DNA of 49,099 bases from Myxococcaceae bacterium (GTDB lineage: Bacteria > Myxococcota > Myxococcia > Myxococcales > Myxococcaceae): contig JAEUJQ010000019.1 of the NCBI GenBank assembly GCA_016793095.1, positions 1-49,099 on the forward strand, written 5' to 3'. A program made the position numbers and the translations under genes. The notes below the pieces were generated by a model. It did no database searches and had not been told where the DNA came from. It worked only from the letters and a program-made list of their open reading frames with translations. Shown one piece after another: positions 42,083 to 49,099 of this stretch. Each line of letters opens with the position of its first letter. The first letter of the stretch is position 1.

Positions 42083-43603
42083 TCACGCGAGGCCGAGGAA
42101 GCGCGACACCACCGTCTCGGGCACCTCGGGCGGCGGCGCCTGCAGGGCGGCGAGGAGCACGGTTCGCACCGCGGTGGCGATGTCGGAGGCGACGACCGCG
42201 GCGCCCAGCGGCGCTCCTCTCAGCGGGAGCGGCACCAGATCGGTCGCCACCATGCCATGGGAGGCCGCGCGAGCCGCGATCACCACCGGCAGCCGCAGCT
42301 CGAAGGCGCAGTACCGCGCGAGCCTCAGCGGGCCCTCGCCGTCCTCCAGCACCAGCGCCCCGACCGCGCCCGACACGAACGGCCGCCACAGGGGGCGCGC
42401 CGCCTCCGCGGTGGGCACCACCACGAGATCGACGCGCAGCACGTCGCTCACCTCGAGCCGCCCCAGGGTGCCGAAGCTGCTGCGCAGCGCCTGAGGCTCG
42501 GCCGCCACCGGAGCGACGCCAGGGAGCGCCTTCAGGAGCCACCGCCCTGCACGCGACCCCGAGCCGCAGACCACCACCTTCGTCACCAGCGTGGCGCGGG
42601 AGCTGCGGCCACGCATCAACCGGCCGCGCAGCGCGTGCACCTCGGCAGCGCCCAGGAGCGGCCCCTCGGAGAGCTCAGCGCCCGCCACCCGTTCGATGAT
42701 GCCGCGCCCCAGCAGCGCGCCGATCGCCGCGAGCACCTCGAGATCGGGCGAGTCGGCGAGATCGAGCACCTCGGCGATCCGCCGGGGCACGCGCAGGCAC
42801 TTCAACACCTCGGCCGTGACGGGGTGCGGCTCGACGACGTCGTCGGCGTGGGGCGCCCGCTGAACGAGCTGCCCGATGGGCGGCAACCCTGCGAGCAGCC
42901 GCTCCCGCTCGTCGCTCTGGCGCATCGCCTCGAGCAGCACGTCTCCCATCGCCCGATCGACGAGGGCGCGGAGCGGCGCGGGGCCGGGCGTGAACGCGAA
43001 GGTGCCCTCCTTCCACGTCACCAGCCTGAAGAGCGCCTTCTCACCCTCGACCTCGCCCACGCGCGCGTTCACCGGCTGCCCAGACGAGAGCTGGATCTCG
43101 CCCTTCTCGGGGCCGTTCGTGAGCATCAGCCGGCCGGTGCGGCGGTTGAGCGAGAGGATCTGCAACAGGTCGGGCAAGGGCAGCTGTGACAGCCCGCCCT
43201 CGATCTCGCGTGCGTCACCCTTGAGCTCCCTCGCCGCCTCGACCCGCCGGCAGAGGTGATCGATGCGCGAGAGGACCTCGTCGAGGTTGAACGGCTTCTG
43301 CAAGGCGCCGTGACGGAAGGTGCGGAATCGGTCGAGCTCTCGCGAGCTGGTGGTGACGACCACGGGAATGTCGTCGGTGCGCGGGTTGGTGAGCAGGATC
43401 TGCACGAACGAGCGGGCCTCGATCAGCCGGCAGTTCTCGTCGAACAGGATCACGTCGGGGTGGCGCAGGACCGCGACCTCGAGGGCGCGGGAGCCGTCGG
43501 GCGCGTACTGCACATGGTAGCCGCGCTGCCGCAGCGCCCGCGTCAACGGCCGCACGGCGTTCACGTCGGGGTCGGCGAGGAGGATCTTGCGCGCCTGGGC
43601 CAT
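42083..43603 (-). CDS. Response regulator with DUF4388 domain
   Basis: The 506-residue protein has a receiver domain at 1-125, with Asp11 and Asp13 in the acidic pocket, phospho-acceptor Asp55 (VILFDENC) and Lys103 (LQKPF). A DUF4388 domain follows (about 135-235: LSQLPLPDLLQILSLNRRTG, LQ/SSGQPVNARVGEVEGEKA). The C-terminal part (330-500) alternates beta strands and helices, with VTKVVVCGSGSRAGR resembling a degenerate small-GTPase P-loop. DUF4388 regulators are typical of myxobacteria and other deltaproteobacteria. It lies 12 bases after the degenerate GGDEF gene, at the end of the dapF operon. Confidence 0.9.
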   Translation of the reverse strand: MAQARKILLADPDVNAVRPLTRALRQRGYHVQYAPDGSRALEVAVLRHPDVILFDENCRLIEARSFVQILLTNPRTDDIPVVVTTSSRELDRFRTFRHGALQKPFNLDEVLSRIDHLCRRVEAARELKGDAREIEGGLSQLPLPDLLQILSLNRRTGRLMLTNGPEKGEIQLSSGQPVNARVGEVEGEKALFRLVTWKEGTFAFTPGPAPLRALVDRAMGDVLLEAMRQSDERERLLAGLPPIGQLVQRAPHADDVVEPHPVTAEVLKCLRVPRRIAEVLDLADSPDLEVLAAIGALLGRGIIERVAGAELSEGPLLGAAEVHALRGRLMRGRSSRATLVTKVVVCGSGSRAGRWLLKALPGVAPVAAEPQALRSSFGTLGRLEVSDVLRVDLVVVPTAEAARPLWRPFVSGAVGALVLEDGEGPLRLARYCAFELRLPVVIAARAASHGMVATDLVPLPLRGAPLGAAVVASDIATAVRTVLLAALQAPPPEVPETVVSRFLGLA

Positions 43604-43615
43604 GATCGATCGTCC

Positions 43616-45019
43616 TCAGTAGGGCTGCAGGTCGTACGCAGCCTGCAGCTTCGAGACGAGGCCCTCGACGAGCGTCGGATCGCTCGTGTGGAAGCCCCAG
43701 GTGGCTCCCCGACCGCGGCGCTGGAGCAGCGCGTAGGCGAGCCCGTCGCCGAGCCAGAGCAGGAACTCGTGCCGCGCCAGGTGCTCGTCCCCCTCGAGGA
43801 ACACCGGCGTGATGGTGGGGTGCGAGACGAGATCGGCGCGCTTGCCGAGGACGTAGACGCGGGGCGCGAAGTCCGCCGGGGAGACGTCGAGCGAGCGGAC
43901 CACCGGCAGATCGCTGCGGATCAACGGCCCACCCACGTAGACGAGCCCTCGCGCGCCAGGCTCACGCAGCAGCTCGCGCGCGACCTCGGTCTGCAGCTCA
44001 TCGAAGAGCACGTCGGCGACCTTGCCGCGCCGGGCCGGCTCACCCGTGGTCTCGGGCAGCTTCGGTGAGCGCGAGTTGCCCAGCAGCAGCTCCACCTCGT
44101 CCCAGAACGACAGCGGATCGAGCCGCAACTGGTGATGGAGCGAGCCGCGACGCTCCTCCGTGCGCCGACGGCACCGGATCAACAGCTCGTCGAAGTCGTC
44201 ACCGTCGCGAGGGAACGTCGCGCAGCCGCCGGTCAGCCCGAGCGGGAGACGGGCCTCGAGCGCGCGGCCGTCCGGCTCCTCGATCAACGACGACAGGGCG
44301 CGGCGCAGGAACATGAGCCCACCGAAGAAGTCGGTCTCGGGCAGCAGCACGTGGAACTCCTGCTCGCCGGCCCTCGCCACCACGTCAGCGTCACGCGTCA
44401 CCTGCGAGATCACCCTGAGCACGAGCTGCTGCGCCTGCCGCGCCGCCGGAGCGCCGAGCCTCGTGCGGATCGACGTGAGGTTGTCGATCGAGAACGTCAG
44501 CAGCGAGAACGCGCGGCCGTAGCGGCGCGCCTTGTAGATCTCCTTGGTGGCGTAGTCGGTGAAGTAGCTGAGCGTGTAGGCGCCGGTCTCGCGATCGCGC
44601 AGCCCCTGCCGCTGGAGCAGCGCGAACCTCGCGGCCGTCTTGAGCGACGACGCAGCGAAGGCGCCGAACCGGGCCGAGGCTGGGAGCAGCTCGTCGGCGA
44701 AGCTGGTGAGCGAGTCTCCGAGCTGCACCAGGCCCTGCACCTCGCCGATCGACGTCACCAGCGGCACCAGGAAGGTCGCGCCCGCGAGCCACGGGTTCGC
44801 CTGCACCAGCGAGGGATCGACCGTGTCTGGCAACGCCGACCGATCCACCAGGCCGCGCCACGCCCGCAGCCGCAGGCCGCCGCGCTCTCCAGCGACCCAC
44901 AGCGCGCCCGACTGCGCACCACAGTGCTCGCAGAGCTCCTGCAGGATCCGCTCCTGCAGCAGCTCGATGTCGTTGAGCCCCACGATCGCGAGGGCGCGAT
45001 CTTCGATCGACACCGTCAC
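43616..45019 (-). CDS. GAF-like protein with degenerate GGDEF domain
   Basis: This 467-residue protein starts at GTG 45019, overlapping the dapF stop as GTGA (45016-45019). The N-terminal 150 residues look like a GAF sensor (HCGAQSGALWVAGE, FLVPLVTSIGEVQGLVQLG). A diguanylate-cyclase fold follows (DRETGAYTLSYFTDYATKEI, LLTFSIDNLTSIRTRLG), but the active-site loop reads ARAGEQEFHVLLPET instead of GGDEF/GGEEF, so cyclic di-GMP synthesis is unlikely. The C-terminal 150 residues match nothing I know. It may bind nucleotide or act as a scaffold for the following regulator. Confidence 0.82.
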   Translation of the reverse strand: MTVSIEDRALAIVGLNDIELLQERILQELCEHCGAQSGALWVAGERGGLRLRAWRGLVDRSALPDTVDPSLVQANPWLAGATFLVPLVTSIGEVQGLVQLGDSLTSFADELLPASARFGAFAASSLKTAARFALLQRQGLRDRETGAYTLSYFTDYATKEIYKARRYGRAFSLLTFSIDNLTSIRTRLGAPAARQAQQLVLRVISQVTRDADVVARAGEQEFHVLLPETDFFGGLMFLRRALSSLIEEPDGRALEARLPLGLTGGCATFPRDGDDFDELLIRCRRRTEERRGSLHHQLRLDPLSFWDEVELLLGNSRSPKLPETTGEPARRGKVADVLFDELQTEVARELLREPGARGLVYVGGPLIRSDLPVVRSLDVSPADFAPRVYVLGKRADLVSHPTITPVFLEGDEHLARHEFLLWLGDGLAYALLQRRGRGATWGFHTSDPTLVEGLVSKLQAAYDLQPY

Positions 45020-45828
45020 GGCAGCGTTCCCGAGAACACGAAGCGCACGGGGCCCCGGAGCCAGACCTGCGACAGATCCTTCGCGGCCTTGATGTCGAGG
45101 ACGCCGCCGGGCAGCTCGACCGGCACCCACTCGTCGAAGGGGCTGCGGCCAGCGAGCGCTGAGGCCACCACGGTCGCGCAGGCGCCGGTGCCACAGGCGA
45201 GGGTGATGCCGACGCCCCGCTCCCAGACCGTCACCCGCAGGCCGCCCTCCGAGCGCGGCTCGACGAACTCGACGTTGGTGCGATCGGGGAAGAGGGGGTG
45301 CACCTCGAGGCCGGGCCCGAGCCGGCGCGCGTCGGCGGGCGGCGTGTCGAGCAGCACGAGGTGCGGGTTGCCCATGCTGACGGCCGTGCCCACGACGCCC
45401 TCGATGGGCTCGCCGACGAAGGGGCCTCCGCGAGGCAGGATCGGCTCCTTCAGGCGGGCGGGCCCCATCGCGACGGTGACGCGCTCGACGGCGCCGTGGG
45501 CCCACTCGAGCTCCGAGGTGAGCACGCCCGCGCCCGTCGCGATGGACAGCCGCTCGGGGCGATCACCCCCGCTCTCAGCGAGGTGTTTGACGACGCAGCG
45601 CAACCCGTTGCCGCACATCTCGGCGATGGAGCCGTCGGCGTTGTGAACCACCATGCGCCCAGCGGCCCCGTCCTCGGGCAGGATGGTGAGCACCCCGTCG
45701 GCGCCGATGCCGAAGTGCCGATCGCACAGGCGGCGGCTCGTCTCGGCGTCGATGTCGAGGCCGGTCACGCGGCGGTCGAGGACCACGAAGTCGTTGCCGA
45801 GCCCGTGGTACTTGGAGAAGCGCTCCAC
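45016..45828 (-). CDS. dapF: Diaminopimelate epimerase
   Basis: DapF converts LL- to meso-diaminopimelate for lysine and peptidoglycan. The 270 residues match the family. Catalytic cysteines are Cys72 in EMCGNGLRC and Cys212 in LACGTGACA. N-terminal KYHGLGNDFVV and VSMGNPHLV are also diagnostic. The start is GTG 45828. It leads the operon with the degenerate GGDEF and DUF4388 genes, linked by GTGA, an unusual pairing of a cell-wall precursor enzyme with signalling proteins. Confidence 0.96.
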   Translation of the reverse strand: MERFSKYHGLGNDFVVLDRRVTGLDIDAETSRRLCDRHFGIGADGVLTILPEDGAAGRMVVHNADGSIAEMCGNGLRCVVKHLAESGGDRPERLSIATGAGVLTSELEWAHGAVERVTVAMGPARLKEPILPRGGPFVGEPIEGVVGTAVSMGNPHLVLLDTPPADARRLGPGLEVHPLFPDRTNVEFVEPRSEGGLRVTVWERGVGITLACGTGACATVVASALAGRSPFDEWVPVELPGGVLDIKAAKDLSQVWLRGPVRFVFSGTLP

Positions 45829-45888
45829 GAGGGAGTGCTTAGTCAGCAGGGGGCCCGGGCGCGAGCCCCTTCACCGGCCTGGCTGCTG

Positions 45889-45933
45889 ATGGACTTGCGC
45901 GACGGCTGGCTCGTCCCCATGGGCCTGTGCTGA
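45889..45933 (+). CDS. Possible leader peptide ahead of carbonic anhydrase
   Basis: ATG 45889 to TGA 45931-45933 encodes MDLRDGWLVPMGLC. The stop codon overlaps the GAGGAGG ribosome site (45932-45938) of the carbonic anhydrase gene. This arrangement could influence ribosome access, but the frame may be chance. Confidence 0.2.
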   Translation: MDLRDGWLVPMGLC

Positions 45934-45946
45934 GGAGGCATTTCAC

Positions 45947-46594
45947 ATGAGCGACCCCCAGACCCGCAGCGACCGGATCCTGACCCAACCCGAGCAACAG
46001 GCCATGACTCCACAGCAGGTGCTGGATCTGCTGTACGCAGGGAACCGGCGCTTCGTTCAGGGAGACATCACCCACCGCGATCACCGCTCCCAGATCCGCG
46101 CGGCGGTTCAGGGCCAGTGGCCAAAGGCCGTGGTGCTGTCGTGCCTCGACTCGCGCGTACCCGTCGAAGACGTCTTCGACTGTGGCATCGGCGATCTCTT
46201 CGTCGCGCGCGTCGCCGGCAACTTCGTCAACGTCGACATCCTCGGGAGCATGGAGTTCGCGTGCAAGGTCGTCGGCGCGCGCCTCGTCTACGTGCTGGGC
46301 CACGAGCACTGCGGAGCTGTGAAGGGCGCCATCGACCGCGTCGAGCTGGGCAACCTGACCGCGGTGCTGCGCGCGATCGCTCCCGCAGCGGACGAGGTGA
46401 CGACGACCGATGGAGAGCGGAGCAGCAAGAACGCCGCCTTCGTGCACCGCGTCGCCGAGCAGAACGTGATCCGAACGCTCCGTCGGATCCGCCAGGAGAG
46501 CGCGATCCTGCGCGAGCTCGAGGCGGCCGGCGCCATTCAGATCGCTGGCGGCATGTACGACATGGACACCGGCGAGGTGACGCCGCTGTCCTGA
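45947..46594 (+). CDS. Beta-class carbonic anhydrase
   Basis: Carbonic anhydrase interconverts CO2 and bicarbonate. The 215 residues show the zinc ligands Cys66, His119 and Cys122 and the Asp68-Arg70 dyad (SCLDSR, GHEHCG). GNRRFVQGD and VARVAGNFVN are family segments. ATG 45947 has a strong GAGGAGG site nine bases before. It is divergent from dapF across a 118-base gap that also holds a possible short leader frame. Confidence 0.95.
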   Translation: MSDPQTRSDRILTQPEQQAMTPQQVLDLLYAGNRRFVQGDITHRDHRSQIRAAVQGQWPKAVVLSCLDSRVPVEDVFDCGIGDLFVARVAGNFVNVDILGSMEFACKVVGARLVYVLGHEHCGAVKGAIDRVELGNLTAVLRAIAPAADEVTTTDGERSSKNAAFVHRVAEQNVIRTLRRIRQESAILRELEAAGAIQIAGGMYDMDTGEVTPLS

Positions 46595-46622
46595 GCCGTG
46601 TCCCGCGCTCCGGCCTGCCGTC

Positions 46623-47615
46623 TCAGGTGAGCGCCTGCAGCCACGAGATCCTCAGATCGTCCTGATCCCGCAGCGCCAGCTCGACGTGCTTCAGGACGAC
46701 CTGCTCGACTGTGTCGTCCGAGAGCTGCCGGCGCACGGTCCCGACGAAGTGTGGCGCGGGCAGGCCGACGTGCACCGCGGTGACGAGGCGGCGCTCCAGC
46801 GACGTCGGCGCGCCGGGAAACGCTCGCCGGGCGCCTCTGGCGACGCCCCGCACGTGAGCTCCGCCGTCCACTCGCGCGAAGTTCACGAAGCCCACCCGCT
46901 TGCCCCGCCGCCCGCTGGCGAGCCCCACCGCCGCGTGCAGTTGAACGCCCTGCGCCTCCCCCGCGACCGCGAAGAGCGTGCCCGGCAGGAGCGGCGTGGG
47001 GGCGTTCGCGACGACCAGGCCTTCGAGCCCATCGGCGCGCTGCTTCGACCGGCCCTGAAGGAACCAGGCCAGCCGTGGGGTGAGCCAGGCGAGTTGCTCG
47101 ATCCGTGCCTCGAGCGCGCTCTCATCGACGATGGGCGCGGCGAACGTCTGCTGATCGGGTCGAAAGCGCACGCGCAGACCGCGAGCAGTCGTCTGTCCCA
47201 GCACGTGCACCGGCACCACCACCTGCCCCCGCGAGAACGTCGCGCCCCAGGCCACCCCGTCATGCCGGCTCTCGATCTCGAACCGCTCCGAGAGCGCGTT
47301 CGCCAGCGCGAAGCCCGCGCCGCGGAGCATTGCGGTTCCGGCGAGCGGCCCGAGGGTGGTGACGAGCTGATCGAGCGTCGGCCCGCCGCCTGCGCCCTCT
47401 CCGGGCACGCCCCGCCCGTCGTCTTCAAGCTCGATCTCTGCGCCGTGGATCCTGACGTCCACCCGCCGCGCGAAGCCCGCGAGGTGCTCGTCCACTGCCC
47501 ACCCGAGCGCCTCGGAGACGAGCTGGGTGAGCCCCGGAGTGTCAGTCGTGCCGATCCACATGGCGGGGCGGGTCCGCACGGGGGCGAGCGGGTCGGCTGG
47601 ATCGGGCAGCGCCAT
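46623..47615 (-). CDS. Stand-alone degenerate GyrB/ParE-type GHKL protein
   Basis: The N-terminus aligns with type II topoisomerase B subunits: VRTRPAMWIGTTD (GyrB VRKRPGMYIGDT), LVSEALGWAVDEHLAGF and EDDGRGVP, followed by TAMLRGAGFALANALSERFE in place of GGLHGVGVSVVNALS, and a transducer-like region. The catalytic Glu is kept (Glu35), but the Mg-ligand Asn is Trp39 and the GGLHGVG loop is MLRGAG. It stops at 330 residues, before any TOPRIM domain. ATP turnover is therefore doubtful. It starts at ATG 47615, directly after the stop of the RelA/SpoT-like gene, so translation is coupled. Confidence 0.75.
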   Translation of the reverse strand: MALPDPADPLAPVRTRPAMWIGTTDTPGLTQLVSEALGWAVDEHLAGFARRVDVRIHGAEIELEDDGRGVPGEGAGGGPTLDQLVTTLGPLAGTAMLRGAGFALANALSERFEIESRHDGVAWGATFSRGQVVVPVHVLGQTTARGLRVRFRPDQQTFAAPIVDESALEARIEQLAWLTPRLAWFLQGRSKQRADGLEGLVVANAPTPLLPGTLFAVAGEAQGVQLHAAVGLASGRRGKRVGFVNFARVDGGAHVRGVARGARRAFPGAPTSLERRLVTAVHVGLPAPHFVGTVRRQLSDDTVEQVVLKHVELALRDQDDLRISWLQALT

Positions 47616-48686
47616 TCACTCCACCAGCACGACGTCGATGCCTTCCTGCCGTGGCGCCTCGGACGAGGGGTCGAGGAACAACCAGCGCAGCAGCGCGCGA
47701 TAGAACCCGAACAGCGGCAGCCGCTGCGCCACCTCGTCACGCACGCGCTCGCGGGTGGACTTGAAGCTGGCGTGGCTCTCGCGGGTCAGCCGCTCTCGCT
47801 CGTGCAGGAAGTTGGACAACGGCTGCACCTGGATCTCGAAGGTGCGGCCGCCCCAGTGCACGACGGACTTCAGCGCCACCCAGCCCGACTGTTTGCGCGA
47901 GGGGCGCTGCAGGTAGTCCTTGCTCTCGACGAACTCGAACGCGCGATGCGCCTGATCGTCCGGCAGTCCGCGAGCTGTGAGCCGTTCGGCCGAGAAGCGC
48001 AGCGCGTGCAGGTGCTCCTGCAGCCGGTACGCGTCGTCCTCGGAGCCGACCACCGCCTTGACGCCGAAGACGTCCTTCACGTAGCGGCTGAGGTGCTGCA
48101 GCTGCTTGTCCCGCAGCACGATGCTGTCGAGCTCGAAGAGCTCGTCAACCACCTTGTTCCAGATCTCCTCCTCGGCCTTGATGCGGGTGAGCAGGCGGTA
48201 GACGTTGAAGGGGTTGGGGCCCGTGGGCTCGTACTCGAGCACGTTCGAGACGAGCGCCGCACGCATCCACCCGCGCTGTTCGGCGATCGCGAGCCGCGCG
48301 AGAATGCGGGTGCCGAGATCGAGATCCGTGGACGATGCGATGTCGTCTTCGGTCACGTCGACGGTGATGGTGAAGCGCTCGTGCGTGCGCTCGATCTCGC
48401 CGATGGCCGAGCTGCGCAGGCCGAAGGTGCCGAGGATCTCCTGGGAGAGGAGCCCTGCCAGCGCGTGCAGATCACGCTCGCCGCGGCGGATCATCGCGCT
48501 GAACTCGGAGCGCGCCTGCGCGAGCTGCGTGCGCGAGAAGACGAGCCGACCCTGCGTGCCGGTCTCGAGCTCGCCGCGCGCCCGCTTGAGCGCCATGACG
48601 AGCTCGTTGAGGGCGGGCGCCTGGCTCACCATCCACAGCGGGGAGCTCTCGTTGACGGCGTCGCGCGCGGTCATGACGGGCCACAT
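47616..48686 (-). CDS. Divergent RelA/SpoT-like nucleotidyltransferase-fold protein
   Basis: The 356-residue protein has an N-terminal helical region (1-190) and a C-terminal part that matches the (p)ppGpp synthetase pattern: SRYVKDVFGVKAVVGSEDDA (RSH D-x-x-G-x-R-like), SKDYLQRPSRKQSGWVALKS (RSH KDY..PK.NGYQSLHT) and GGRTFEIQVQP (EIQIRT, with the Glu). The Tyr and His of the GYQSLH loop are Trp and Lys, so normal synthetase activity is questionable. No HD hydrolase, TGS or ACT domain is visible. The partner GyrB-like gene follows with no gap. ATG 48674 is an alternative start. Confidence 0.6.
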   Translation of the reverse strand: MWPVMTARDAVNESSPLWMVSQAPALNELVMALKRARGELETGTQGRLVFSRTQLAQARSEFSAMIRRGERDLHALAGLLSQEILGTFGLRSSAIGEIERTHERFTITVDVTEDDIASSTDLDLGTRILARLAIAEQRGWMRAALVSNVLEYEPTGPNPFNVYRLLTRIKAEEEIWNKVVDELFELDSIVLRDKQLQHLSRYVKDVFGVKAVVGSEDDAYRLQEHLHALRFSAERLTARGLPDDQAHRAFEFVESKDYLQRPSRKQSGWVALKSVVHWGGRTFEIQVQPLSNFLHERERLTRESHASFKSTRERVRDEVAQRLPLFGFYRALLRWLFLDPSSEAPRQEGIDVVLVE

Positions 48687-48751
48687 TCAAGCACCGCCAG
48701 TCGGCCCCGGCTCGAGTTTCACCTGCTCGAGCGGTCCGGGGTCAGGCGATC

Positions 48752-48960
48752 GTGCGCTTCAACCTGACGACGAAACGGCGCGGAGGATGGAAACTGCGGA
48801 GTTGGCGGGTCGACCACCGCCCCGGCGCGTTCCTCGCGCGGCTCTGGGCGCTCTTCGGCCAGCCGCCGGAGGAGATCGACGATGGCTTCAGCTATTCCGT
48901 GCGCGACTCGACGACGGGGCTGACGTTCACCGCGTACTCCGGCGCGAGCGGGCCTGCGTG
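48752..48960 (+). CDS. Possible small gene, perhaps frameshifted
   Basis: From GTG 48752 about 70 codons are GC3-rich and encode a plausible folded sequence with WRVDHRPGAFLARLWALFGQ and GFSYSVRDSTTGLTFTAYSG. After about base 48950 the frame stays open to the window end, but codon use is no longer coding-like. A shift of one base gives a short VGGHADPQKSG ending at a stop near 49016. The family is unknown. Confidence 0.4.
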
Positions 48961-49040
48961 TAGGCGGTCACGCAGATCCGCAGAAATCTGGACCGTCGAC
49001 CGCGCTGAGCTGAGCCGCGGTCGACGAGCCCATCGTGCGG

Positions 49041-49099
49041 CTACTTCTTCGTCTTGGCCTTCTTCGCCTCCTCAGCGGTCCTCCGGCGGTACGACTTGC
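49041..49099 (-). CDS. C-terminal end of a minus-strand gene (partial)
   Basis: Reading the minus strand from the window edge, 18 codons end at TAG (49043-49041) and encode a basic Lys/Arg tail, SYRRRTAEEAKKAKTKK. The gene starts beyond the window. The tail alone gives no function. Confidence 0.5.
   Translation of the reverse strand, partial: KSYRRRTAEEAKKAKTKK

Overview
The window is high-GC, densely packed bacterial DNA that most probably comes from a myxobacterium (Myxococcota). The evidence is the HRDVSPQN-type Ser/Thr kinase, two secreted proteins with Asp-Ala-Gly (DAG/DGG) repeat linkers and Cys-Gly-Cys/MYXO-CTERM-like tails, many Cys-rich lipoproteins, a DUF4388 response regulator, an FHA/sigma-54-type regulator, PrkA, and a DUF1592/DUF1552 pair. 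I see no rRNA, tRNA, CRISPR array, insertion sequence or phage module. It reads as chromosomal backbone with several unusual local features.

Layout. 1-1628: 3' part of a secreted Cys-rich protein. 1813-8272 (minus): a compact five-gene run encoding a double ArsA/Get3-like ATPase, a deoxynucleoside kinase, a DUF2314-like protein, a degenerate FHA/AAA/Fis regulator and pseudouridine-5'-phosphate glycosidase. 8432-11058 (minus): PrkA kinase translationally coupled to SpeD. 11156-14573 (plus): a transmembrane Ser/Thr kinase, a PEGA-like membrane protein and a kelch-like lipoprotein that seems to use a CTG start. 14563-16050 (minus): MYXO-CTERM metallopeptidase. 16208-20516 (plus): large Cys-rich lipoprotein and a lidless Hsp70. 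20948-23192 (plus): HtpX, a membrane-anchored coiled-coil protein, and a relic of an NB-ARC/AfsR-like ATPase. 23193-24708 (minus): HEAT-repeat membrane protein, Fur and a TlpA-like lipoprotein, chained by 4-base overlaps. 24759-27038 (plus): helix-turn-helix protein, FmdB-type zinc ribbon and a lipoprotein. 27260-27628: a bacterial cereblon-type CULT domain protein. 27645-29343: PHP phosphoesterase, a small conserved protein and a metallo-beta-lactamase-fold hydrolase, followed by a 119-bp tandem duplication. 29628-35048: alpha-amylase lipoprotein, CHRD lipoprotein and GlgB. 35091-37135: PilZ protein, exported protein and Ku. 37285-40352: DUF1592/1588 lipoprotein and Tat-exported DUF1552 protein. 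40360-45828: TPR lipoprotein, small protein, and a dapF / degenerate-GGDEF / DUF4388-regulator operon. 45947-46594: beta-carbonic anhydrase. 46623-48686 (minus): a coupled pair of a divergent RelA/SpoT-like protein and a stand-alone degenerate GyrB-type GHKL protein. The right edge holds a possible frameshifted small gene and the tail of a minus-strand gene.

Themes. Translational coupling by stop-start overlaps (GTGA, ATGA, apparently CTGA) is used at seven to nine junctions. Several proteins keep a signalling or ATPase fold but have lost key residues: the FHA/AAA regulator, the GGDEF protein, the GyrB-like protein, the RelA/SpoT-like protein and one half of the ArsA-like protein. The RelA/SpoT-like plus GyrB-like pair is the best candidate for an undescribed two-protein system. 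The CULT protein is the most unusual single-gene find.
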